Of a stretch of DNA of 35,698 nt, positions 7,492 through 16,679 are shown in pieces. The DNA lies in assembly GCF_947631555.1 (NCBI RefSeq), contig NZ_CANRLT010000021.1, positions 1 through 35,698 of the forward strand, read 5' to 3'. Source of the stretch: an uncultured Mailhella sp. (lineage in GTDB: Bacteria; Desulfobacterota; Desulfovibrionia; Desulfovibrionales; Desulfovibrionaceae). The position numbers were made by a program, and so were the translations under genes. The notes under the pieces were generated by a model. The model saw only the letters and a program-made list of their open reading frames with translations, was not told the DNA's origin and made no database searches. Every line of letters begins with the position of its first letter. Position 1 is the stretch's first letter.

Positions 7492-8142
7492 CTACTCCCC
7501 ATCGCTCCATTCCCGCTCCACGCGGGAGATGACGTCTTCCACGGACTCTTCCTGTTCGGGAGGGCAGACAACGATAAGCGGCGCTCCCGCATCCACATTC
7601 CTGTTCTGGTCGAAGCAGACTTCGTAAATGATGCCGGAAGGTCCGGCGTAGCAAAGGGGCGCTTCCCGCTTCATACGGGATACAATGAACAGCTCCATGC
7701 CCTCCTGCACGGACACCGTACGGCAGCCGAGGATTTTGACCTTCTTGTCCACGTCCGGAGCAAAGTAGTATCTGGCCCGTTCCGGGGCGCAAAAAGTGTA
7801 CAGGCTCTCCATGAGAAGTCTGCTTATCACTTCCTGACGGGTGAGATAGTGGCGAACCAGCGCCAGCATCGTACCTGCCTCCACAAAGGTTCCGTCAAGC
7901 TCACGGCAGACCTTTCGGAGTATGCCACGTTCCGCCGTCACAATATTCCGGGGGTTGCGCTCGCGGGTGATGGTAGCGATGTGCGTACCGGGAATCTCCT
8001 GCCACTCTCCCGTGGGGCCGAAGACTTCGCTTCCTTCCTCCACGTCCGAGAACTGAACCACGCCGGTGTGCGGAGCCACGACCGCCTTTTCCGTATAGGG
8101 AGCGGCCTTGAGTTCCGCCATGACTTCAGCGATATCTCTCAT
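7492..8142 (-). CDS. biotinyl/lipoyl-like carrier protein with two degenerate domains
   Basis: This 216-residue protein is the likely biotin carrier of the operon. Residues about 142-192 fit a biotinyl domain: RMKRE holds a lysine (K158) where biotinylated carriers have AMKM, followed by AGPSGIIYEV and the end strand VDAGAPLIVV. An earlier segment (about 22-97) has the same outline (APHTGVV, AERGILRKV, VEAGTMLALV) but Arg/Glu in place of the lysine, so it looks like a dead first copy. The MKM consensus is broken (Arg on both sides of MK), and the usual Pro/Ala-rich linker is missing. It lies 2 bp before the small unknown gene and 9 bp after the carboxyltransferase gene. Biotinylation of K158 is a prediction, and a purely structural role is the alternative. 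Confidence 0.75.
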   Translation of the reverse strand: MRDIAEVMAELKAAPYTEKAVVAPHTGVVQFSDVEEGSEVFGPTGEWQEIPGTHIATITRERNPRNIVTAERGILRKVCRELDGTFVEAGTMLALVRHYLTRQEVISRLLMESLYTFCAPERARYYFAPDVDKKVKILGCRTVSVQEGMELFIVSRMKREAPLCYAGPSGIIYEVCFDQNRNVDAGAPLIVVCPPEQEESVEDVISRVEREWSDGE

Positions 8143-8151
8143 ACCCTTCCT

Positions 8152-10380
8152 CTAGCGGTAATAAAGGTTGCGGCCGCCCATGGTCTCGATGGCCTGGCAC
8201 AGGTTGGCGCGCACGTCACGGCGATCCCAGACGCCCTGAATATGCCCGCGGGACAGCGCATGATAACAGTTGTGATGGTTCGGCGGCACATCGATCCCCG
8301 TGGTATTCTTGATAACGCCCGGCCCGGCAAAGCCAATGCTGGAAGAGCGAATGGCAAACTGGTAGAAGGCACAGCCCAGAAAACTGGCCACCGGGCCGCC
8401 ATAGGACTTGGTATCGTACAGCACGAGGTAGAGACCGCCCGCTTCAATGTAGCGGCGCACGGCCACGGTGCAGCGAGGCATCTGGATAACGCCGTGCGTA
8501 CCTTCCTGAATGCGTATGCCGGCCGTCCCATGGCAATAAACAATGAACGGGCAGCGCTTGCGCCGCGCCCTGTCCGCCGCAGCCACAAACTTGGCCCCTT
8601 CCGCCACACCAACGGATCCACCTCGAAACGAACCGGCCAGAATGGCCACAACAACCTGAATGCCTTCAAGTCGCGCCTCAAAGGTGATGCAGGCGCTCTT
8701 CAACCCTGTCTTTTTTCTGGCCGCAGCGAGCTTTTCGTCAAATCCCGGGAAGCGCAGCGGATTGCCAGACTCGACTTCGGTGTTGAACTCATAGAGGGAG
8801 TCCTTGTCGAAGCAATTGTTCATCACCCATTGGTATTCCATGGGAAAGTGATGCCCGCACGAGGAACAGACGCCCGCGAATTCGTTATAGAGGTCGAAGG
8901 CCCACATATCCATGCAGCCACGCCGCGCGGCATAGGGACAGGTGACAGCTCGGTCTTCCCTTGCCTTTTCGCTGACCCAGGCCCAGCCACGCTCGTCCTC
9001 CGACCATTCGGAAAGCGAAGTCAGCTCCTCTTCGGCAGCCAGTTCCTGTGCTTCCTGCCGCTTCCATGTACGCAAAAGGCGCATCTTGAACATATCCCAT
9101 TCGGAGCCGAGTTCTTCGAACAGATTCCTGATGGTGCGGCGGTTGCGGTGATAGAAGTCATAGATAAGCCGGTTGTAGATCTCCCACCACTGTTCAGACC
9201 AGGCATCACCCAGACGTCCGGCAACGGAACGGTTGTTCTTGCAGACGCTGTGGGAAGCCTTGATGAACTTGTTCTGGCGCATTTCCACAAGGCGCTGGCG
9301 GGCGGCCCGGGACAAATCCCAGCGAACGTAGAACTCGTCCAGATTCAGTTCCCGGTCGTGCAGGCGGTGCAGTGCGGCTGCACGCAAGGGCGCGAATCCG
9401 CGCGCCCTGAGTACGACTTCATCCGTGGCCCGCAGCACTTCCTGACGTAGTGTGCGGAAGAACTCGTAGTGGTAGGGCCTTGCGCCCAGCACTGGTTCCT
9501 GAATGATTTTGTCGATATAGCCGAACTTCAGATTGTCCTCGGCCGTGAGATGCAGATTTTCGGCACAGCGCTCCACAAGCTCCGCAGAAGCACGCTCTCC
9601 ATTGCGCAGCCGCCCTTCGATAGCAGCGGCTCCTTCGGGCGAGATAACCGAATAATAGCCATGGGAGAGCATAAGACGCCGATCAGCGAGAGAAACGGCC
9701 TCCGCCCCGCCGGACCCCCCTTCGGAAAAAACGGCAATGATGGGCACGGTCAGCCCGGCCATTTCATAGATATTGCGAGCGATCTGCTGCGCTGCGCCCG
9801 GGTATTCCTCCAGCGGATACCCCCCCGGAGTGAAGACGTAGGCGTGGATCGGGATGCCTTCGGTTTCGGCCACGCCCATGTAATGCTTGGCCTTGGCGTT
9901 GCCCCAGGGCTTGGCCGATCCGCCGTTGCGGAACTCCTCGCCGTGCCCCTTTTCATGCCCGATGACCAGTACCGGCTGATGGTACACCTGGCCGCCGCGC
10001 TTGCGGGTGATATAGGCGCGGGCGATGAGCATGGCCGGATCGATGGTGTGTTCGTCCTGTCCGCCTATCTCGGTGTAGTTGTCATACACATTTTCAAGGA
10101 TGTCGCGCAGGCAGATACGCTGGGGATGGCGCACAATGCGCACCTTATCCATCGGAGTGAGCTTGTCTTCCAGCTTGCACTCAATAAAGAAGAACAAGTC
10201 TTCAAGTGCCTCCAGTCCGGCTCCGGACTCTTCCCCGGAAGCGTTCTCTGCCGCGGCCTGTGCTTCGTCGAGACGGGTCTGAAGCAGGGCCAGCTCCTCC
10301 TCGTGCTTGCCGGGAAAAATATCCCGAAGGTAGCTCAGGCGTTCGGAGAGCTGATGCAGCCTTTTTGCGAATTCTGACAT
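8152..10380 (-). CDS. acyl-/acetyl-CoA carboxylase carboxyltransferase, fused alpha-beta
   Basis: This 742-residue protein joins both carboxyltransferase halves in one chain, alpha first. Residues about 75-330 match AccA (RHPQRICLRDILENVY, GGSAKPWGNAKAKHYM, oxyanion-type glycines in SEGGSGGAEA, VISPEGAAAI). A helical linker of about 150 residues follows. Residues about 480-742 match AccD, with a zinc ribbon C481-x7-C489-x15-C505-x2-C508 and glycine-rich GSFRGGSVGVAEG and FAGPGVIKN segments. The first ribbon knuckle is widened from the usual C-x2-C to C-x7-C, while the x15 spacing is kept. The ATG at 10380 has AAGGGA upstream and is preferred to a TTG at 10416 that overlaps the accC stop. With the neighbouring biotin carboxylase and carrier it should transfer carboxyl from biotin to acetyl-CoA. 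Another acyl-CoA substrate is possible. Confidence 0.9.
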   Translation of the reverse strand: MSEFAKRLHQLSERLSYLRDIFPGKHEEELALLQTRLDEAQAAAENASGEESGAGLEALEDLFFFIECKLEDKLTPMDKVRIVRHPQRICLRDILENVYDNYTEIGGQDEHTIDPAMLIARAYITRKRGGQVYHQPVLVIGHEKGHGEEFRNGGSAKPWGNAKAKHYMGVAETEGIPIHAYVFTPGGYPLEEYPGAAQQIARNIYEMAGLTVPIIAVFSEGGSGGAEAVSLADRRLMLSHGYYSVISPEGAAAIEGRLRNGERASAELVERCAENLHLTAEDNLKFGYIDKIIQEPVLGARPYHYEFFRTLRQEVLRATDEVVLRARGFAPLRAAALHRLHDRELNLDEFYVRWDLSRAARQRLVEMRQNKFIKASHSVCKNNRSVAGRLGDAWSEQWWEIYNRLIYDFYHRNRRTIRNLFEELGSEWDMFKMRLLRTWKRQEAQELAAEEELTSLSEWSEDERGWAWVSEKAREDRAVTCPYAARRGCMDMWAFDLYNEFAGVCSSCGHHFPMEYQWVMNNCFDKDSLYEFNTEVESGNPLRFPGFDEKLAAARKKTGLKSACITFEARLEGIQVVVAILAGSFRGGSVGVAEGAKFVAAADRARRKRCPFIVYCHGTAGIRIQEGTHGVIQMPRCTVAVRRYIEAGGLYLVLYDTKSYGGPVASFLGCAFYQFAIRSSSIGFAGPGVIKNTTGIDVPPNHHNCYHALSRGHIQGVWDRRDVRANLCQAIETMGGRNLYYR

Positions 10381-10412
10381 ATAGGATTCCCTTCCCAGAC
10401 GCGTCCGGAGGG

Positions 10413-11837
10413 TCAAAATCGGAGCATCTGCCCCGTCTTGTTCTTCAAAAATTCCACGTTGGAGCGCAGAGGTTCGCCCCTGCCATCGTGACCTTCGAGC
10501 CGGAGATGCCCAAGAAAATCCAGACCACGGGCGCCGGCCTCTTCAAGATCCTTGCCCCAGACTATGGCCAAAGCCAGATTCGGGTCAAATTCCGTGGGAA
10601 TGGTGTAAGGAGCATCGGCAGTTACCGGAGGAACATGCGTATGCAGGGAGAGCCATTCCGCGTCCGTCCAGTCGAAGCGGTCAATGTCGCCCACCCAGGG
10701 CGCAAAGCCGCTGTCGGGGTCTTCGGCAATGAGGCGATATTCCACGCCCACACCGCGGAAGGTAATGTCGCTCTGACTGTACCCCAGAGGCTCGCCTAAA
10801 GCGGTACGGATCTGCTCGGCGATGAGATCCACAGGCTGACCCTTCACACGACTGATGGCAGCAGACACGCCGTTTTCCACCTGGATACGGGTGTTCACCT
10901 CCATGAGGAAAGGCTGTCCGTCGCGAGTGACCACCCATTCCCAAGTACCCACGCTGTCGTAGCCTACCTTGCGGGCCATTTTCAGAGAATGCTGAACAAT
11001 CTCGTCCAGCAGCGCGGCGGCATCGAACCGATACTCGACGGATGAGGGGTCAAAGCCGGGTGCCACTTCCAGCCGTTTCTGGCGACCGGTGGATTGGATG
11101 GAACAGTTACGTGTGCCGAAATGCACGGGATGACGCCCGCGGCGGTCCGAGAGTATCTGCACTTCCAGATGATTGAAGTCCATGATGCGCTGCTCGATAA
11201 GCACACCATCGTCCTTGAACTGGCGCATAGCATAATTGCGTATACGGCGGTAGACCTGCCGGAACAGGTCGAGGTCGTGGACTTCCTCTATACCCATGCC
11301 TCCGCCTCCGGCCGAAGCCTTCACCAGAACCACAGGCCGGGCTATGCCCTGCTGCGACTGATAGTCGAACAGGGAACGTGCCACCTTTTCGGCCTCCATC
11401 TCGTCGTAGATGGGTCTGTCGGAACCGGGAACCGTGGGCACACCGAGGCTTCGCGCCAGACGCTTGGTATTGATCTTGTCGCCGAGTTCGCGGATGACAC
11501 GCCAGGAAGGGCCGATGAAGACAAGCTTCCGGCCACGCTCTTCCACACGGCGGGCGAAACGGAAATCTTCGGCGAAAAAGCCGTAGCCGGGATGCACCGC
11601 CGTGGCGCCCGCATCATCGGCAACGCTCAGAAGTTCGTTGGCATCGTGATAGGAAGAGATGCGGTAGAGACCGCTCTCGCCTCCCAGCTCTCTGGCCAGG
11701 GCCACATGTCCGGAGCAGACGTCCTCCGCGGTGTAGACGCAGACAAAATCCAGCCCCAGCTTTCTGCACGCCCGAAGGATGCGAACCGCTATCTCACCGC
11801 GGTTGGCAATAAGCACCTTATGCTGCTGTATATTCAC
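10413..11837 (-). CDS. accC: biotin carboxylase subunit (AccC-like, divergent)
   Basis: This ATP-grasp enzyme carboxylates carrier-bound biotin with bicarbonate and ATP. It has 474 residues. Motifs are ANRGEIAVRILRAC (11-24), HPGYGFFAED (82-91), the ATP glycine loop GGGGMG (177-182), HLEVQILSD (223-231), Cys245 and EVNTRIQVE (313-321), so the catalytic Asn-Thr-Arg and Glu are kept. It differs from typical AccC at usually fixed places: ERDCS reads TRNCS and QVEHPV reads QVENGV. I chose the GTG at 11837 because AAGGA lies seven bases upstream; the ATG at 11852 has only a C-run before it. It is the first gene of a four-gene minus-strand operon. Confidence 0.88.
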   Translation of the reverse strand: MNIQQHKVLIANRGEIAVRILRACRKLGLDFVCVYTAEDVCSGHVALARELGGESGLYRISSYHDANELLSVADDAGATAVHPGYGFFAEDFRFARRVEERGRKLVFIGPSWRVIRELGDKINTKRLARSLGVPTVPGSDRPIYDEMEAEKVARSLFDYQSQQGIARPVVLVKASAGGGGMGIEEVHDLDLFRQVYRRIRNYAMRQFKDDGVLIEQRIMDFNHLEVQILSDRRGRHPVHFGTRNCSIQSTGRQKRLEVAPGFDPSSVEYRFDAAALLDEIVQHSLKMARKVGYDSVGTWEWVVTRDGQPFLMEVNTRIQVENGVSAAISRVKGQPVDLIAEQIRTALGEPLGYSQSDITFRGVGVEYRLIAEDPDSGFAPWVGDIDRFDWTDAEWLSLHTHVPPVTADAPYTIPTEFDPNLALAIVWGKDLEEAGARGLDFLGHLRLEGHDGRGEPLRSNVEFLKNKTGQMLRF

Positions 11838-12100
11838 GCCGTTTCCTTGCATACGGGGGGGGAAAGGGCCTTTAAAAGACCATCGTTGAAAAAAGCAGGA
11901 CGACTCTCTCCTTCGCCCTACTTGGCATTCAGCCCAAAGGCAGAAGCTCCGAAACTCCGGAAGATACGTCAATGCCGGACATTGCCCATTCCCTGAGATA
12001 CGGGGGAACCAGCTCGAAGTTCTCTTGGCATTATAACCCGTACGCCGAAAGAATCAAGCCCCCGGCAAGAGCGCTTATACCAAGTCCTGAACAACACGTT

Positions 12101-12130
12101 ATCCTATTGAATTAACAGTTTCTTTGTCAA
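12101..12130 (-). promoter_or_regulatory. candidate promoter of the carboxylase operon
   Basis: On the minus strand a perfect TTGACA (12130-12125) is followed after 18 bp by TAGGAT (12106-12101, four of six consensus positions). It points toward accC, whose start codon is about 260 bases further on, which implies a long leader. Confidence 0.4.
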
Positions 12131-12193
12131 TGATGCGTACAGACGGCAAAAGGCGGCTCACCCCTTCTCCCACGCGCAGATGCCCCCGTCCGC

Positions 12194-12222
12194 TTGCATT
12201 ATCGCCCTGTTTTTCTTATATT
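12194..12222 (+). promoter_or_regulatory. candidate promoter of typA
   Basis: TTGCAT (12194-12199) and TATATT (12217-12222, five of six -10 positions) are separated by an ideal 17-bp spacer, about 95 bp upstream of the typA start codon. Confidence 0.55.
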
Positions 12223-12318
12223 GAACGACCGCGCCTCTTCCGTCCTCCCTGCCGGAGGCTCCGTACCGCGACGTCTTATTTTTCCGAACGTATCCATAAT
12301 ATCTGGAAGGAACTGACT

Positions 12319-14154
12319 GTGAGTCCTCTCGCCCGTAACGAATCCTTACGCAATATCGCCATCATCGCTCATGTCGACCACGGTAAGACCACGCTGGTCG
12401 ACGGTCTTTTCAAACAGAGCGGCATGTTCAGAGCCGATCAGGTGGTGGACGACCGCCTTATGGACAGCATGGAGCTGGAACGTGAACGCGGCATCACTAT
12501 CTCCGCAAAAAACTGCGCTGTCGCCTGGAAAGGTGTGCGCATTAACATCCTTGACACGCCCGGACACGCCGACTTCGGCGGCGAGGTGGAACGCGCACTG
12601 TCCATGGTGGACGGCGTCATTCTTCTGGTTGACGCCTCGGAAGGCCCTCTGCCCCAGACCCGTTTCGTGCTGCGCAAGGCCCTCGGACTCGACCTGCCCG
12701 TCATCGTGGTACTGAACAAGATCGACCGCAAGGACGCCCGCGCCGAAGAAGTGCTTAACGAAGTCTACGACCTGTTCATCGACCTCGACGCCAACGAAGC
12801 GCAGCTTGAATTTCCCGTACTGTACGCCATCGGCCGCGACGCCGTGGCCATGAACAGCCTGAACGACGAGCGCAGGGATCTTTCCCCGCTCTTCGATGCC
12901 ATTCTTAAGTATATCCCTGCACCTTCCTACGACCCTGAGCAACCCTTCCACATGCTCGTGACCGACCTTGACTACTCGGACTATCTCGGTCGTCTGGCCG
13001 TGGGGCGCATACGCAACGGCCACGCGCACACCAAGGATTCCCTGGTCTGCATCGGCGAGGACGGCGTACCCCGCCCCCTGCGCGCCACGCGCTTCCAGGT
13101 CTATCAGGGCAAGAACATGATCGACGTGAACGAAGTGGACGCCGGAGACATTGTGGTTATGGCCGGTATCGAGGACGTGACCATCGGTGACACCATCTGC
13201 ACCGCAGCCGACCCTTCGCCCCTGCCGCGCATCAAGGTGGACGATCCCACGGTAGCCATGCGCATCGGCATCAACACTTCTCCGCTCGCCGGCCGTGAGG
13301 GAAAGATCGTGCAGTCCCGCAAAATCCGCGAACGACTTGACCGGGAAGCCCTGCGCAACGTGTCCATCCATGTGGAAGACGCCGAGGATCGCGATGCCTA
13401 CCTCGTCAAGGGCCGGGGTGAATTTCAGATGGCCATTCTGGTGGAGACCATGCGCCGCGAGGGTTTTGAACTTACCGTAGGACGCCCGGAAGTCATCTTC
13501 AAGGAAGTGGACGGTCAGAAATACGAGCCCATCGAAGAGCTGTCCGTAGACTGTGACGAAGAATACATGGGCGTGGTTACAGAAAAAGTCACCTTCCGCA
13601 AGGGCCGCATGAGCAACTGCATCAACAATGGCACGGGGCGGGTGCGCCTCACCTTCTCCGTACCGGCGCGCGGACTTATCGGCTACCGCGACGAGTTCCT
13701 CACAGACACCAAAGGCACCGGCATCATGAGTTCAACCTTCAGCGGCTACGAACCGTACCGCGGCGACTTCCTGACCCGTATGACGGGTTCGCTCATCGCC
13801 GACCGCCCCGGCAATGCCGTGGCCTACGCCCTTTACAACCTCGAACCCCGAGGAGCACTCTTCGTGAAACCTGGCGACCCCGTCTACGAAGGCATGATCG
13901 TGGGCGAACACAACCGTGACAACGACATTGATGTCAATGCCACCAAGGAGAAAAAACTTACCAACCTCCGCGCCGCGGGCAAGGACGAGAACATCATCCT
14001 CACCCCTGTCCGCCCCATGCCGCTGGAACGCTGCCTGAACTTTATGCGCGAAGACGAAATGCTGGAGGTCACACCGCTGTCCCTGCGCCTGCGCAAGGCC
14101 GTACTCTCATCCACGGAACGCTATCGCATGGGCGGAGGACGCAAACGCATCTGA
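12319..14154 (+). CDS. typA: ribosome-associated GTPase TypA/BipA
   Basis: This translational GTPase of the EF-G family binds ribosomes and helps 50S assembly and growth under stress. It has 611 residues, the usual length. GTPase motifs are AHVDHGKTT (G1, near residue 14), the RGITI switch I segment, [16 protein letters not shown] (G3) and NKID (G4). EF-G-like domains II, III and V follow, then the TypA-specific C-terminal region ([32 protein letters not shown]). The frame is open upstream to 12124, but the GTG at 12319 with AAGGA seven bases before it gives the standard N-terminus. It stands alone, divergent from accC. Confidence 0.96.
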   Translation: MSPLARNESLRNIAIIAHVDHGKTTLVDGLFKQSGMFRADQVVDDRLMDSMELERERGITISAKNCAVAWKGVRINILDTPGHADFGGEVERALSMVDGVILLVDASEGPLPQTRFVLRKALGLDLPVIVVLNKIDRKDARAEEVLNEVYDLFIDLDANEAQLEFPVLYAIGRDAVAMNSLNDERRDLSPLFDAILKYIPAPSYDPEQPFHMLVTDLDYSDYLGRLAVGRIRNGHAHTKDSLVCIGEDGVPRPLRATRFQVYQGKNMIDVNEVDAGDIVVMAGIEDVTIGDTICTAADPSPLPRIKVDDPTVAMRIGINTSPLAGREGKIVQSRKIRERLDREALRNVSIHVEDAEDRDAYLVKGRGEFQMAILVETMRREGFELTVGRPEVIFKEVDGQKYEPIEELSVDCDEEYMGVVTEKVTFRKGRMSNCINNGTGRVRLTFSVPARGLIGYRDEFLTDTKGTGIMSSTFSGYEPYRGDFLTRMTGSLIADRPGNAVAYALYNLEPRGALFVKPGDPVYEGMIVGEHNRDNDIDVNATKEKKLTNLRAAGKDENIILTPVRPMPLERCLNFMREDEMLEVTPLSLRLRKAVLSSTERYRMGGGRKRI

Positions 14155-14254
14155 GCTGCCCGTACGAGAACGCATAAGGGATGGAAGCTCTCCGTTCCTT
14201 TCTTCCGATGTCCGCCCGGGATTCGACAGTTGACATTCTCTCCGCGAGACCGTC

Positions 14255-15475
14255 ATGACTTTTTCCAGCCGCCGCTCCCAGCTTTTTCTCATCTACCTTC
14301 TGGCCTTCGTCTGTGCCGTGGGCAACCCCATTGTTGTGCCGAACCTTCCTTTTATTATGGAAGAATTTCGGCTCACGGCCATCGAAATGGGGCTGGTCAT
14401 TTCCCTGTTCGCCCTGCCAGGTGCCATCATCATCCCGCTCTACGGCGTACTCTGTGACAGAATTGGCCGCAGACCCATGCTCATCATGTGCCTGCTGACC
14501 TGCATTCTCGGATCCCTGTTCTCCTATTACGCCCCCAGCTTTTCCTGGCTGCTCGTCGGCCGTATGCTTCAGGGGCTTTCCTTCACGCCGCTGGAGGCGC
14601 TGAGCAACACTCTGGCCAGCGACCTCTTCGAGGGGGAAGCCCGCCTGAAATGCATCGCCCGCTGTACCAGCATCCAGTACTTCAGCGTGGCCATAACCCC
14701 GCTCATCGTTACAAGCCTCACCTCTTGGGCCGGCTGGCGTGTAGGCTTCGCCTTTTCCACCGCCCTGGCGGGCACAGCGCTGTTTCTCTGCCTGCCTATC
14801 CGCATTGCGTACAGGTCGCCGGAAAACGTCACTTTCCGCAAATATGGCAGTCATATCCGGCAAATTCTGACTTCGTTCCGCGTACTTTCGCTCTTCTCGG
14901 TGCGCATCGCCGTAGCCTTCATTATTTTCGGCGTCGTCTATCCACACTTTGCCCTGCTGCTCACCATGCGTCTCGGTGTTCCAGCTGAAGAGACGGGCTT
15001 CACATACTCCGGATACGCTATCGGCATGTTCCTCGGTGCGTTGTTCATTCCCCTGGTCATACGCTGGTTCAAGCCCCGCACGATTGGATTTGTGGGCGGT
15101 CTTCAGCTCAGCGCCGCCACCGTCATCCTGTTTTTGGCCGAAAATTCCTTCCACGTTTTTATCGCCCTCCTGCTCATCGGAACCGGAAGCGGGATGCTCA
15201 CCTCCTGCTGTGCGGGACATGTGTCCCTTGCCTCCTCGCCCGACACCCGTGGTTCCATCATGTCGGCTTATTCCACAATTTTCCGCATGGGGCAGACCGT
15301 GGCGCCTCTTCTCTTTGGCATGATCTTCCAGTCAGGCGGGTTCGAGGGACTGCTCGGAGCCTGCTTTGCAGTGACCCTGTTCCTGATGGGCATGGCCGGA
15401 TATTCCTTCTCCTACGCAGACCGCATCGAACACCAGGCTGACACACGGCAGCATGGTGATAGCTTCAGCTCTTAA
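14255..15475 (+). CDS. MFS transporter (drug-efflux-like)
   Basis: This inner-membrane protein has 406 residues and about twelve hydrophobic segments. The MFS signature between helices 2 and 3 is GVLCDRIGRRPML (about residues 64-76), and a second MFS element, GRMLQG, is near residue 102. PGAIIIPLYG precedes the signature, as in 12-helix drug/proton antiporters, but the substrate cannot be named. The ATG at 14255 has only a weak ribosome-binding site and sits 100 bp after typA. It converges on the nucleotidyltransferase gene, with about 30 bp between the two stops. Confidence 0.85.
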   Translation: MTFSSRRSQLFLIYLLAFVCAVGNPIVVPNLPFIMEEFRLTAIEMGLVISLFALPGAIIIPLYGVLCDRIGRRPMLIMCLLTCILGSLFSYYAPSFSWLLVGRMLQGLSFTPLEALSNTLASDLFEGEARLKCIARCTSIQYFSVAITPLIVTSLTSWAGWRVGFAFSTALAGTALFLCLPIRIAYRSPENVTFRKYGSHIRQILTSFRVLSLFSVRIAVAFIIFGVVYPHFALLLTMRLGVPAEETGFTYSGYAIGMFLGALFIPLVIRWFKPRTIGFVGGLQLSAATVILFLAENSFHVFIALLLIGTGSGMLTSCCAGHVSLASSPDTRGSIMSAYSTIFRMGQTVAPLLFGMIFQSGGFEGLLGACFAVTLFLMGMAGYSFSYADRIEHQADTRQHGDSFSS

Positions 15476-15506
15476 AACGGAGGCGGCGCACAGCCGCCGG
15501 CTCAGA

Positions 15507-16679
15507 CTAGCTCTCCTTTGAACGATTCGCCTTTTGATCCGATGCATCCTTGAGCTTTTCCGCACTGACGCCAGGAAAACTGCCAAGTGCATGGCATTGC
15601 AGAAGTCGCAGGTGCTGTCCGGAAAGCTCGCCTTTGTCCTGCCACTTTTTCGGGAGCCTGACACGGCTCATGACAATCCAGTCACGCCTGGCAGCTGGTT
15701 CCCAGTCTGTGCCGCCGTCCGCGCAGGCCAGCTTCCAAAACTCATGCCACAGCCCTGCCTTACCCAGGCTAACCAAAAGGTCGCGGCGTGTACCAACGCG
15801 AAGCGTACCGTAGATGCCTCCTTTCATGTGCAGTTCCGTGCCAGTCATCCCTGCACGGAGATAACGCTTCGGGACACCGATCCGTTCTCCAAGAACGCGT
15901 ACGAGTTCCACTCCTCTGTGCTCGTGACCGTAGTGATGTGGCAGAAGCGCAGGCTCCGTAACCGTTTTGCCCAGGTCGTGACAGAGGGCCATCCATACCG
16001 TCAGCGGATTTCCGGCGCAGCGATCCATCACAGTCAGCGTGTGCTCGAAAAGCGAATCATCGTGCCACGGGCGTGGCCCCGCTGGAATATTCGGAGCCGG
16101 AACAATTTCGGAAAACCATGGTTGCAGCCCTCCGATACTCTGAAGCACCGTAAAAAACCGCGACGGCCTGGCCGCGGCCATCGCCTTCATGAGTTCCTGG
16201 CACACCCGTTCGCGGGGAAGCACGGCCAGGCGATCTCGGCGCTCGTTGCAAAAGCTGCGCAGCGCCTCAAGAGACTCGCCGTCCAGATCAAAATCGGGAA
16301 ACATGGCCGCAAAACGCGCCGCACGGAAGACACGAAGCGGATCCTGCTCCAGGACTTCGGGTGAAGACAGGCGCAGGACTCCTGCACACAGGTCTTCAAG
16401 AAAACGAGGATGGCAGAACAGGCATCCGCGGGCATCGATGGCCGCAGCATTGACAGTAAGATCGCGGCGCAGCATGTCTTCTTCCAGGCTGCCCTGAAGC
16501 TCCGTACATTCCAGACCTCCGGCAAGCAGAACTTCCGGGCTGCCGCCCGTGTTGCGATAATGAGGAAAAACCTGTAAAAAAGCCTCACCACCACCCGCAA
16601 AAGAAACATCCAGATCCCTCACGGAATTTCCCAGCAAGAGATCACGCACCGCTCCGCCAACGACAAACCACTCTATCAT
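15507..16679 (-). CDS. tRNA nucleotidyltransferase / poly(A) polymerase family protein with HD domain
   Basis: This class II nucleotidyltransferase has 390 residues. The N-terminal head has VGGAVRDLLLG (7-17) and the metal-binding RDLDVSF (21-27). RRDLTVNAAA and the DPLRVFRAARFAA segment follow, both typical of CCA-adding enzymes and bacterial poly(A) polymerases. The C-terminal part is an HD domain, with HDDSLFEHTLTVMDRC and CHDLGK giving the His/Asp metal ligands. HD-containing members often act on the CCA end of tRNA, but tail synthesis by poly(A) polymerase cannot be excluded. Its ATG shares the palindrome CATG (16677-16680) with the divergent biotin ligase gene, so the two start codons overlap; one may be mis-placed. 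Confidence 0.88.
   Translation of the reverse strand: MIEWFVVGGAVRDLLLGNSVRDLDVSFAGGGEAFLQVFPHYRNTGGSPEVLLAGGLECTELQGSLEEDMLRRDLTVNAAAIDARGCLFCHPRFLEDLCAGVLRLSSPEVLEQDPLRVFRAARFAAMFPDFDLDGESLEALRSFCNERRDRLAVLPRERVCQELMKAMAAARPSRFFTVLQSIGGLQPWFSEIVPAPNIPAGPRPWHDDSLFEHTLTVMDRCAGNPLTVWMALCHDLGKTVTEPALLPHHYGHEHRGVELVRVLGERIGVPKRYLRAGMTGTELHMKGGIYGTLRVGTRRDLLVSLGKAGLWHEFWKLACADGGTDWEPAARRDWIVMSRVRLPKKWQDKGELSGQHLRLLQCHALGSFPGVSAEKLKDASDQKANRSKES

Larger units (their letters stand above)
11838..12318. other. divergent intergenic region between accC and typA
   Basis: This 480-bp stretch separates two divergently transcribed units and holds a candidate promoter for each, listed separately. The accC leader would be about 260 nt long, and it contains an 8-base C-run on the minus strand near 11853-11860. 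I looked for a BirA operator (inverted GTTTACA-like half sites) and did not find a clear one. Confidence 0.5.

Noticed and set aside
7849-9450. Long open frame antisense to the carboxyltransferase gene
   Set aside because: It is a shadow of a well-supported gene, without motifs.
11838-12318. BirA operator in front of the carboxylase operon
   Set aside because: TGTTAA and TAAC half-like words occur but the spacing and symmetry are wrong for a BirA site.
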